Shown in pieces: positions 27,790-36,272 of a stretch of 64,000 bases of DNA (its first letter is position 1; each line of letters opens with the position of its first letter). This stretch comes from Diplonema papillatum (Eukaryota > Euglenozoa > Diplonemea > Diplonemida > Diplonemidae). Both the position numbers and the translations under genes were made by a program. Where the stretch lies: the NCBI GenBank assembly GCA_030068145.1, contig JAPJBO010000489.1:1-64000 (forward strand). The letters are read 5' to 3'. The notes beneath the pieces were generated by a model. It ran no database searches and was not told where the DNA came from. It saw nothing but the letters and a program-made list of their open reading frames with translations.

Positions 27790-29742
27790 ATGACGGATCC
27801 GGGGTTCAAGGAACTCGCCGCCCAGGTGCAGGCTCAGGGAAAGCAGATGGCTGATCTGATGGCCGCAGTCAGCGGGCTGGTAAGGCAGGCTCAGACGGAT
27901 GGCGCGAAGAAGCAGAGTACGACGAACGCTCCCAGCTGGGCGGATGACGAGGGGGATGAGCGCGAGCTCTGCTGGGACGACGGCGGTGACGGTGTCGCGG
28001 GTTCAGATGCAGAGAAAGCGGGCGGTAAAGGCGGAAAAGGCAAGGCGAGTGCAGGTGAGAACGACGAAACCAGCGGCGGCGGGGACGGCGTGGCGAAGCA
28101 AGAGGCGTCGGGTGGAAAACAGGGGAAAAAGAAAAAGAAGCGCAACGGAGGGTGGAAAGAGGTGCCGGGCAAGAAGCCGACGGCCGCGCGCGCGATGGAA
28201 GAGGACGGACAGAAGAAGGCACAAGAAGGCGAGAAGGCAGTCGGAGGGGCGGGGAAGGCGAGGATAGAGCTGAGGCAGGAAGACTGGGGAGTGCCGGTGG
28301 TTGACCACACCGAGCTGGCGGAAGCGACGGTGGCGTTCGCGCCCATGGCGAGCGCGCGCAGGATACGGCGTGAAGGGATGCCGGAGGGCTCGGCGGTGGT
28401 CACGGTGGCGGCTCTGGAGGGCAGCAGGCGGACGGACGTGGTGTGCCGAGTTGACGGCGCGGAGAAAGTGCTGCCGGGGTACGTGACGAGGTCCCCGGAG
28501 GGAGACGTGGTGTACGCGCCCGCGGACGTGAAGAAGGTTGACCGCCCGCCGACATCGACGGTGCTGATTTGCGCCGAGATAGATGCACGATGGTGCGGGG
28601 CAGAGACGTTGGCGGCCCTGCAGGAGCCATCGGGGGGGCGGGTGCTGAAGGCGGAGTGCAGGCGGCTCGCGGGAGAGGCGAAGGTGGACCTGAGTCCGCA
28701 CAGCATGTTCAACGTGCGGCGGGTAAACCGCGTATTTCAGATGATGGTGCGCGTCGAAGAGGAGCAGGTCGGGAGGTTGCTGAGAATTTCGGGCAGGAGG
28801 GGTCTCTTTCTACGCATACCGCGCTGGAAGGAGGGGTCGGAGACGAACGACGTCGTGTGGCTAGCTGACGAGGAAGCATCGCTGAAGAGCGCTCTCGTGC
28901 TCGCGCAGGGGAAAGGCTGCCTGGGCCTTGCTCGTAGTCGCGCGCGGCTGGGGGTGAGGGTCGAAGACGGCATGTCCGAGCGGGTGCGGGAATCGCTGGG
29001 CGAAGCGGCGGCGAAGCAGGGTCCGCCCGCGATGCATTACCTGGTGAGGGGGGCACAGGCGCGCGATGCCGCTTCGGATCTTGAGGCGACCATGAAGGCG
29101 GCGGGATGGACATGTCGCCAAGTCGCGTCCTACCGGAGCAAGACGCATGGGGACACGCGCGTCGTCGCCAGCGAGGAGCCGCCCCCGCATCGACTGATAA
29201 GCGCGGGAGGAGCGCTGATGAAGGTCGATGACGAGACCGAGGAAGACAGGTCCGGACGGCGGCCGAAATCGCAGGTGTGGGATGCAAGGGCGGAGAGGAC
29301 GCCGAAGGTCTCGTCGTACCTCGAGGCGTTGCGACGGCAGGGTCAGGAAAAGACGAGCACACCCGAGCAACCGAAGGGCGCGGGCGACAACAATGGCGCG
29401 GTGCGACAGCTCCGGGCGGAGAACGCGGAGCTACGCGCGAAGAACGACGCGCTGCGAGGTGACATCGCAGCACTCAGTGCTCAGATGGCGAAGCTGACGG
29501 AGATGGTCGCGACGATGAGGCCGAAGACACCCCCGGCGATGCCCGTAGACCGGACCCCGGTCAAGAAGAAGGCGCCGAAGACGCCCGTCGCCACACCGAC
29601 GAAGCAGAAGATGGGACGGGCCGAGGCTCCGTCTCAAGACGTCCACATGACGCAACCGAAGCGTCCGCTGGGAACGCCGGGGAAGTCACCGTTAGCGAAG
29701 ACGAAGAAGGCACACCAACCAGCAGCGGCGAAGCGTTCGTGA
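27790..29742 (+). CDS. LINE-O ORF1 protein
   Basis: 650 residues from the ATG at 27790; the frame is open further upstream, but only through the decamer repeats. The N-terminus is a probable coiled coil (FKELAAQVQAQGKQMADLMA), followed by an acidic and then Lys/Gly-rich disordered stretch. The core (about 256-460) contains the blocks LGVRVEDGMSERV and PPAMHYLVRGAQARDAASD, similar to LGVRVETDAYATAR and GHFLVKGVPSGCNADTLK in LINE-U ORF1. This half looks RRM-like and probably binds element RNA. A second leucine-rich coiled coil (LRAENAELRAKNDALRGDI) is near 537-570, and the tail is basic. The role as RNA-packaging ORF1p is inferred from position. Confidence 0.75.
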   Translation: MTDPGFKELAAQVQAQGKQMADLMAAVSGLVRQAQTDGAKKQSTTNAPSWADDEGDERELCWDDGGDGVAGSDAEKAGGKGGKGKASAGENDETSGGGDGVAKQEASGGKQGKKKKKRNGGWKEVPGKKPTAARAMEEDGQKKAQEGEKAVGGAGKARIELRQEDWGVPVVDHTELAEATVAFAPMASARRIRREGMPEGSAVVTVAALEGSRRTDVVCRVDGAEKVLPGYVTRSPEGDVVYAPADVKKVDRPPTSTVLICAEIDARWCGAETLAALQEPSGGRVLKAECRRLAGEAKVDLSPHSMFNVRRVNRVFQMMVRVEEEQVGRLLRISGRRGLFLRIPRWKEGSETNDVVWLADEEASLKSALVLAQGKGCLGLARSRARLGVRVEDGMSERVRESLGEAAAKQGPPAMHYLVRGAQARDAASDLEATMKAAGWTCRQVASYRSKTHGDTRVVASEEPPPHRLISAGGALMKVDDETEEDRSGRRPKSQVWDARAERTPKVSSYLEALRRQGQEKTSTPEQPKGAGDNNGAVRQLRAENAELRAKNDALRGDIAALSAQMAKLTEMVATMRPKTPPAMPVDRTPVKKKAPKTPVATPTKQKMGRAEAPSQDVHMTQPKRPLGTPGKSPLAKTKKAHQPAAAKRS

Positions 29743-29757
29743 CTGGGGAACGACGGG

Positions 29758-32700
29758 ATGCGTGGCGGTGGAGAGACGCACGAAACGCTGGGGTTAAGGT
29801 TGAGAGAAGCCGCGGACGCGATGGGAGCGAGTGTGCAAGAAGTCCCTGGGGACGGGGCCTGCCAGTTCGCAGCGGTCGCAGCCGGACTGCCGGGGTGGTC
29901 GGTAAGGAGACTTCGTGCACGGGTTGTGGACGCGATGTTAAAAGACCCGACATTCGAAGCACACTTCGCGCCGTCCGAAAGGTACGGCAGCTGGTTTGCT
30001 TACGTGGAGGCAATGCGGGGGCCGTACGAGTACGGGGACGAGATGACGTTGACGGCAGCCGCGACGGTCACCGGAGCGGTACTCTGGGTGCTGGACAGCA
30101 GGAGGCCGCACATCCTGCGACGATACGCACCTCGCGTGGGCGCCACGGGGCAGCAGACGGCGGTCACGTACGTTCCGGAGCACTACGACCGGCTCCTGCT
30201 CCCGGGTACCACATTGGCGGAGCTGGCGCTACATGCAGACACGGTGGAAACTGTGGAGTTGAGCCGGGTCGAGCACGCGGTGAGGGTCGCAGCACATGAA
30301 GGAACGGACGCCAGGTCGCAGCAGGTGCCGCCGAAGCGGGACGGGGGCGTGTTACAAGGAGGAAGGGAGACGCTGAAGTTCGGGACGATAAACATGACAT
30401 CTCTCGGGGGGAGGGCACACTTTTTGGATTGTGCCGCTGTCGACATTCTGGCGGTACAGGAGACGCTTTTGACCGACTGGGGTCAGAGGGAGTTCGAGGA
30501 CGGCGTCAGGCGAGACTGGAAGTCGCTGTGGGGGGAACCGTGTCGGGAGCGACTTGACCGGCAGGGCAAAGCATCACCGTGGATAGCGGAAGCCGGCGGA
30601 GCGGGTGTTGCAGTCTTCGCGAAGAAACCGGCGCCGGCCTTCGTGGTCGGGAAGCCGTCACCGAGCCGGAGGTGGGTGCACGTGGCCGTCGGACTTGGAA
30701 GAGGAAACCAATTTTTGCATGTCTTCACACTGTATGCGAACTCGGGGGACAAGGCGGCGCCGGAGAGGGAGAAGATTATTGCGGAGGTGCACCGAGAAGC
30801 AGCAAGTCTCGGACGAGTACCGGTCATTGTGGCCGGCGATTTTAATGCGGAGCCCTCGTCGTCGGCGGCGATGTCGTGCATGCTGCGATCGGGATGGTAC
30901 GACGCCGCAGAGATCTGCACCGATGGCGGTGCCCCGAAGACGTACGAGAAGACGGGGACGCGAGGCACACGCATCGATCACGTCTTGCTGAACGACGTCG
31001 CGATACACTCACTGGTAGCGAGCGAAACCACCGTCGTCGTAGACGCGGAAGGGCAGCGGGTGCCCAGCCACAAGATGGTGACGGTAGAGCTGGACATCAC
31101 CGCGTTTGCAGACACATGTGAGAGGTACCGCATGCCAAGGTCCATGAGCCAGGTAGACGTGACGCACGAAGGACGGGCAGCAGCGCGGGCGGAAGAGTTG
31201 TTAGTGAAGCACCGGTTCGAAGATGCAGCACCAGATGACGTGGAAGCGCTCTGGGTGTCGGCGACTAAGGCGTGCGAGGGATATCTGGTCGAGCTGGCGG
31301 AGAAACAGGGGTTGCTCGACGGGCCCGTTGCCGCCTATCAAGGACGGGGTGAGACAAGAAAGCCTAAGAGAGAACATTTTGCGTCCGTGACAGACACCGG
31401 GACGGGCGCGGGTACGTATGCCTCAAGCAGATTCCGGAAGATATTGAACGGCCTCGACGCCTACATCCGAGGGCTGCAAACACTGAGTGGGGAAGGACCC
31501 GGGTGCATGCCGAGATCGCTGGAGAAGACGTGGGAGAACGTAGTATCGGGACTGGAATCAATGGCCGGACGAGTACCAAAGGTGCGCGATTTGCCGCGAC
31601 GCCCGCCGGACTTGAGCGTCGCCCAGACCTTGAGGCAGAAGCTGGAAGCGAGGAGCCGGTCACTGACAGCACAGGCGCGAAAGGGGAGAATAGCTCAGCT
31701 GGAGAGCAAGATGCAGAACTTCCACTGTGCAAACAGGGCGCAACTGCTTCCGTGGTGCAGAAGGAAGAAGGCGGACGGTCTGGTGGCGCTGAAAGTGGAT
31801 GGCCGCTACACGGCAAATCTACGGGAGATCGACGCGACGTTGCAGAAAGAATGGGCGCCCATCAACCGGATGTACGCGAGTAGACCGGAACCGTGCTATG
31901 AAGCCTTCAAGGCGGAGTATGCGGAATACATCCGATGTCGACCGATGGTGTGCCGAGATTTGACGGGCGATGATCTGAGGAGCGTTCTTGGAAAGAAGCA
32001 GCGTGCCGGAGTCCCGGGCGTGGACGGATGGAGCACAGCAGAGTTAAAGAAGCTGCCACTGCCGTTGCTGAACGCCCTGGCGGAGGTGTTCAACGCGATA
32101 GAAGCGACCGGAACGTGGCCGAACGCGTTGTTGGAAGCCGCGGTCACGCTGATCCCGAAAGACGAAACCCTCGACCCGCTGGCATTGCGGCCCATCACCG
32201 TCACAAGCGCGGTCTATCGCTTGTGGGCGAGCACGAGGCTCAGGGACGTCGTCCAGTGGCAAGAAGGCTGGATAGCAGATAGCCAGCACGGGTTCAGGCC
32301 CAAACACGGAACCGTGGACGTGGTGTTTGAAATCGCCTCGCAGATTGAAGAGGCTCTCTTGACGGGAAAGGAGCTGTACGGCGTGGCCCTAGACTTTGCC
32401 AAGTGCTTCGACAAAGTGCCACGAGACGTCGTGCTGAAGCTGGTGGGGGATCTTGGCCTCCATGAGAGAATTCTCGGGCCGCTGCGCGATGTTTACGCGC
32501 GACTACGAAGGCGGTACAAGTTGCACATGGGGCTGGGAGACATCTTTTACACCACCAACGGGATACTGCAGGGCTGCCCCCTGAGCGTGATCCTCATCAA
32601 CGCGCTGCTGTCCATCGTGGTGCGCAGAGTGGACGACGTGGGGGGGGTGACGAGCGAGTCCTTCGCGGACGACCTCACCCTCCTGACGCGTCTCAGAGAA

Positions 32701-35280
32701 GCATGCTTGCAGGACGCCTTGGTGGAAGTCGACAGGTTTTGTGCGAACACCGGCATGTCGATCGGGATACCGAAGACGTTCGCTTTCGGGACGCCGAAGG
32801 GGTACGAAGCGAAGTTGAAGATAGGTGGCGCCGACATCGTGACGAAGGAAGAGCTTACAATCGTAGGATGTCTGGTCGGCACGAAGCGGACACGCAGAAC
32901 AACGGACCTGCGCTACGACCAGCGTGCAGAGGAGGCCGAACGGTTGGGTGCCTTACCGATCTCGAGGGCGCAGAGGTCGGGGCTAGCGGCGATGGCGGTT
33001 CTACCGGCGGCGACATACGGCTCGGAGTTCGCGCTTCCGACGGTGCGGGGGCTGGGGAAGTTCACCGCAGCATTGCTCAGAGGCGTCTGGGACCCGGTGA
33101 GGCTGCATCGGGCACAGGAGGCCGTGTTGGGCATTCTAAACAAGGCCCACATGCTCGACCCCTACACAGTGCTGCCATATCGGTCGCTCGGCATGATCGC
33201 AGAAGTGTGCCGAAAGAGGCCGGTATGGAGGGCCCGCGTCGCAACAGTTCGAAGGGCGTATGGCAGCAGAATCCGCGCATGGGGACCGATCGGTATTGCG
33301 GCCGAGCATGCAAAGAAGCTCGGTATACGATGGACAGAAGATCTCGACGACGCCGAGGACGAGGCAGGGAATGTGCTGAGGCTGGTGCGACAGAGTAAGG
33401 GGGAGCGAGGGCACACCCTGAGAAAGGCGATTCACGGCTGGCGACTAGGGGAGCTCGAGAAGAGGCGCACAAACTTCGGAGGGGTACGGGCGGGTGTCGA
33501 CTACACCGCGACGAATGCCTACGGGCTGAAGGCGTCGACAACGCTGACGGCCGCGCGGGACGTTGCCGAGGTCGTAGCAGGGTCGGTGATGACGGAATCA
33601 CATGCTGCCAAGCTGTGGGGAGGTGACGGGCTGTGCAGACGCTGTGACGAGGCGACGGAAGAAACTCTGGGCCACATTTGGTGGCAGTGCCGGGCGTATG
33701 AACGAATCCGAATGCAACAGCAGTATGCCGAAATTGTTGACGCAGATCGCTCGACTTGGCCTCCGTGCCTGCAAGAACACGGGATTCTGCCGAAGGGAAG
33801 TCGAATCAACATCGAAGTGCTGCACACATTCATGGCGGAAGTCATGCAAGAGAGACGACGGCTGGAGAGAGAAGGAAGAGACCGGGCAGTCGGCCACCCC
33901 TGGAGACAACTGCACCCTGACGACTGCCCCCCGCGCCGGCTGAATTTCGAAGCGATCGCTGGACCGGGGACCTTCACGGCGGTAGCAGGAGAGAGGTGGT
34001 TCCGGGCGCTGCAGTATTGGCTGGATGGGATGTGCTGGTCGGTAGCGGGTGACGTCTCGACGGCAGAGCTCGCAGTAGACTTCGAAGTGTACACCGGGCT
34101 CGATCTACCGGGCAGTTTAGTGGCGACGACAGGTGGGACGCCGCTGTGTATCCGTGCGAGAATGTTGGCGCGGATGCTGAAAACGATCGGGGAAGCGCTT
34201 GAGCGGAAAGGGGTGGGGCCGCTTCTGCCGGGTAGAAAGCTGGAGAAGATAGGTTCATTGAGAACGGTAGGGGCCCCCCCATGCCTCACGGGCTACGAGA
34301 TGAGGCCAATTTTCCGCGGCGGCGAGGAGACGATGGGAATCTTGGAGACGCAGCTGAAGGCGAGCCGGCATGCGTTCACCGGCGAGGCGTGGGGGATGGA
34401 CCTTTTCCCGACGTACGGAAGAGAAAGGGCGGAGCGTGCGGCGAGATGGGCGGCCTTCGATGACGCTACGGAGAAGAGGAAAGGGAAGAAGTCGGCTGTC
34501 GTCGGAGGGGATCCGTGGCTCGTGCCGGAAGGGATTCCCCGACACGAAAAGTGGGGTGAGCGGGTGTGCCCCGGGCACCAAAAGGTGAAGTGCGACGTGT
34601 GTAAGCGCCGGGGCAAGTCGGTGGCGTGGTGCTGCCAGGCCCATCACAGGGAGGGTGATGGCCTAGCCGTAAAAATGTGTGCCGAGCACCGGATGACGCA
34701 GTGCGCCACGTGTAAGACGACAGCGGAGTGCTGTCGCAACCATCACCACCGATGCCTCGATCATGGCATGCCGACGTGCGACGGCTGTAAGAAACACGCC
34801 GACCTGAGGAGTAGGAGACCCGGGCACTGCTGCAGGAAAGGGCACCACCGGGCGGCCGTGGCGAGAGGTGAAGAAACAACGGCGAAGAAGAGGAAGGCGG
34901 AGCCGGAGGGTCCCGCGCCAGCGCCGAGACAGGCGAAACGTGAGAACGTGGTGCTCGTTCTGCCGGAAGCAGAGGAAGACGAGCGAGAACCCGCAACATC
35001 AACGCCGACATCAGCAGCGAAGGTCGGGAAGACGGCGCCAACGCCAGCGAAGAAGCGGCAACCAGACTCCGCGGCGGAGCCGGTACCGAAAAGACGCAAA
35101 GGACGCGTCGATGCGCCACGACCATCGCCCAGGCGCTGGGAAAAAGCAGAAATCGACGCGCAACCGATGAACCTCGACGAGCAATCGAAGAAGAAGCGAA
35201 GCACCAAACGCGCGCCTGAGCGCGACGATCAAGACGAGCTAAAGAGGCGAAAGCATGACACATCACGTGCGAAGAGATAA
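29758..35280 (+). CDS. LINE-O ORF2: OTU protease, endonuclease, reverse transcriptase
   Basis: 1,840 residues. Residues 25-145 form an OTU-type cysteine protease: PGDGACQF places Asp32 and nucleophile Cys35, and EHYDRLLL supplies His142. From ~206 an AP-type endonuclease follows (FGTINMTSLGG, VQETLLTDW near 234, GDFNAEPSS with Asp361/Asn363, TRIDHVLL near 406). The reverse transcriptase spans about 770-1,010 (LRPITVTSAVYRLWAS, DFAKCFDKVP, GILQGCPLSVILIN, FADD at 969-972). A CCHC knuckle (CRRCDEATEETLGHIWWQC) lies near 1293. An unrecognised domain (~1330-1560) precedes three Cys/His modules (1603-1700) and a basic tail. Endonuclease and RT would carry out target-primed reverse transcription; the OTU may cleave ubiquitin-like fusions or trim the polyprotein. 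Confidence 0.9.
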   Translation: MRGGGETHETLGLRLREAADAMGASVQEVPGDGACQFAAVAAGLPGWSVRRLRARVVDAMLKDPTFEAHFAPSERYGSWFAYVEAMRGPYEYGDEMTLTAAATVTGAVLWVLDSRRPHILRRYAPRVGATGQQTAVTYVPEHYDRLLLPGTTLAELALHADTVETVELSRVEHAVRVAAHEGTDARSQQVPPKRDGGVLQGGRETLKFGTINMTSLGGRAHFLDCAAVDILAVQETLLTDWGQREFEDGVRRDWKSLWGEPCRERLDRQGKASPWIAEAGGAGVAVFAKKPAPAFVVGKPSPSRRWVHVAVGLGRGNQFLHVFTLYANSGDKAAPEREKIIAEVHREAASLGRVPVIVAGDFNAEPSSSAAMSCMLRSGWYDAAEICTDGGAPKTYEKTGTRGTRIDHVLLNDVAIHSLVASETTVVVDAEGQRVPSHKMVTVELDITAFADTCERYRMPRSMSQVDVTHEGRAAARAEELLVKHRFEDAAPDDVEALWVSATKACEGYLVELAEKQGLLDGPVAAYQGRGETRKPKREHFASVTDTGTGAGTYASSRFRKILNGLDAYIRGLQTLSGEGPGCMPRSLEKTWENVVSGLESMAGRVPKVRDLPRRPPDLSVAQTLRQKLEARSRSLTAQARKGRIAQLESKMQNFHCANRAQLLPWCRRKKADGLVALKVDGRYTANLREIDATLQKEWAPINRMYASRPEPCYEAFKAEYAEYIRCRPMVCRDLTGDDLRSVLGKKQRAGVPGVDGWSTAELKKLPLPLLNALAEVFNAIEATGTWPNALLEAAVTLIPKDETLDPLALRPITVTSAVYRLWASTRLRDVVQWQEGWIADSQHGFRPKHGTVDVVFEIASQIEEALLTGKELYGVALDFAKCFDKVPRDVVLKLVGDLGLHERILGPLRDVYARLRRRYKLHMGLGDIFYTTNGILQGCPLSVILINALLSIVVRRVDDVGGVTSESFADDLTLLTRLREACLQDALVEVDRFCANTGMSIGIPKTFAFGTPKGYEAKLKIGGADIVTKEELTIVGCLVGTKRTRRTTDLRYDQRAEEAERLGALPISRAQRSGLAAMAVLPAATYGSEFALPTVRGLGKFTAALLRGVWDPVRLHRAQEAVLGILNKAHMLDPYTVLPYRSLGMIAEVCRKRPVWRARVATVRRAYGSRIRAWGPIGIAAEHAKKLGIRWTEDLDDAEDEAGNVLRLVRQSKGERGHTLRKAIHGWRLGELEKRRTNFGGVRAGVDYTATNAYGLKASTTLTAARDVAEVVAGSVMTESHAAKLWGGDGLCRRCDEATEETLGHIWWQCRAYERIRMQQQYAEIVDADRSTWPPCLQEHGILPKGSRINIEVLHTFMAEVMQERRRLEREGRDRAVGHPWRQLHPDDCPPRRLNFEAIAGPGTFTAVAGERWFRALQYWLDGMCWSVAGDVSTAELAVDFEVYTGLDLPGSLVATTGGTPLCIRARMLARMLKTIGEALERKGVGPLLPGRKLEKIGSLRTVGAPPCLTGYEMRPIFRGGEETMGILETQLKASRHAFTGEAWGMDLFPTYGRERAERAARWAAFDDATEKRKGKKSAVVGGDPWLVPEGIPRHEKWGERVCPGHQKVKCDVCKRRGKSVAWCCQAHHREGDGLAVKMCAEHRMTQCATCKTTAECCRNHHHRCLDHGMPTCDGCKKHADLRSRRPGHCCRKGHHRAAVARGEETTAKKRKAEPEGPAPAPRQAKRENVVLVLPEAEEDEREPATSTPTSAAKVGKTAPTPAKKRQPDSAAEPVPKRRKGRVDAPRPSPRRWEKAEIDAQPMNLDEQSKKKRSTKRAPERDDQDELKRRKHDTSRAKR

Positions 35281-35335
35281 CCGCGCCGTCGGCGATGCAG
35301 ATTATCGCCACAGATTCTTTGCATTCTAATCCAAA

Positions 35336-35369
35336 CGATTACACTCGATTACGCTCGATTACACTCGAT
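35336..35369 (+). repeat. decamer repeat array downstream of LINE-O
   Basis: CGATTACACT, CGATTACGCT, CGATTACACT, CGAT, starting 55 bp after the ORF2 stop codon. It may be LINE-O's own 3' tail repeat, or the target array into which it inserted. It is followed by GGTGAATTGGCTCA, seen inverted near 25490. Confidence 0.9.
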
Positions 35370-35480
35370 CAGGGGGTAGGTGAATTGGCTCATGGGCCCT
35401 CCCGGTCGGGAAAAACCACAATTGGCGGAATTGATAGTTTCACCGGCGCGGGGTTCCTTCCGAAAAAAGTTCCGAAAAAA

Positions 35481-35552
35481 GGGCTCAGCAGAGAATCGAA
35501 CTCTGGACCTCTCGCACCCGGAGCGAGAATCATGCCACTAGACCACTGAGCC
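35481..35552 (-). tRNA. tRNA-Pro(CGG)-like gene, copy 1
   Basis: All four stems are present on the minus strand: acceptor GGCTCAG/CTGAGCC, anticodon stem CTCGC/GCGAG, T-stem CAGAG/CTCTG, with T-loop TTCGATT. The anticodon loop is TCCGGGT, giving anticodon CGG (proline), but position 33 is C instead of the near-universal U. A T6 Pol III terminator follows immediately. It sits a few bases beyond the (CAGAA)n tail of LINE-U. It could be functional, a U33-variant pseudogene, or part of a retroposed unit. Confidence 0.75.
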
Positions 35553-36272
35553 GATATTTTTTGTTCTGTTCTGTAGGGCGGAACGAAGCCCGGGCAAGAC
35601 GAGGCTAGACGGTCTCTAACGGGCAAGCGTACAGTGGTTCTTTGTGCCACCATTTACTCCGTTGTGTTGTTTGTGATGGAGTGATGACTACTACTTGTTC
35701 GTTTTTCGGTTTTTTGTTTCACGTAAATTGTTTTTCCTTCTGGCAACGGTTCTTGGTTCTCGTTATTGGGTTCGCTTTCTGGTAATGGTTTTCGGTTTAC
35801 GTAAATTGGTTCACTTTCTGATAACGGTTTTCGGTTCACGTAAAAGTTTGAGGTCCTACTCCAAGTCCGAGGGCGTGGTCAGGGCGCGCAGCTTTTCATG
35901 TTTCAATGCTGTCTCCTCCGTGCCGTACCTTCTCGGGTGAGCATCGGACCTCAGTTTTGTTTGCGTTGTTTACGGGTTCAGGTTCTCTTCTTCTCTCGTT
36001 CGCCATTTGTTTTCGCTTCGCTTTGCCTTCGTTTCGTCGCTCTTCGAGGTTGCTTCGACGTCGGGGGTCGGCCGTCACGCAGTCACGGTCATGACTGTTC
36101 CTCGGACGCGCTCTCGTGGGCCGGGGGGGTTGTCCCTCCGACGGACGAGGCGGGGCCCGGTATGCGGTGGTTGAGTCGGGGCCGAGTCCGATTACGGGCG
36201 TGATAAACCGCTGGCCTCGAGTTCGCGTGTTTGTGTCGCGGTTCTCGTGGCGGGCGGGCGGGATTCGGTGGG

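Larger units (their letters stand above)
27615..35335 (+). mobile_element. LINE-O: non-LTR retrotransposon with OTU protease
   Basis: Two consecutive intact frames (27790-29742 and 29758-35280), 15 bp apart, form the classic ORF1/ORF2 layout of a non-LTR element. It is bounded on both sides by decamer arrays. The combination OTU + AP-type endonuclease + RT resembles the Dualen/RandI clade (Chlamydomonas and others), but no C-terminal restriction-like endonuclease or RNase H is recognised, so clade assignment is tentative. Both frames are open, suggesting a recent, possibly competent copy. Confidence 0.85.
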
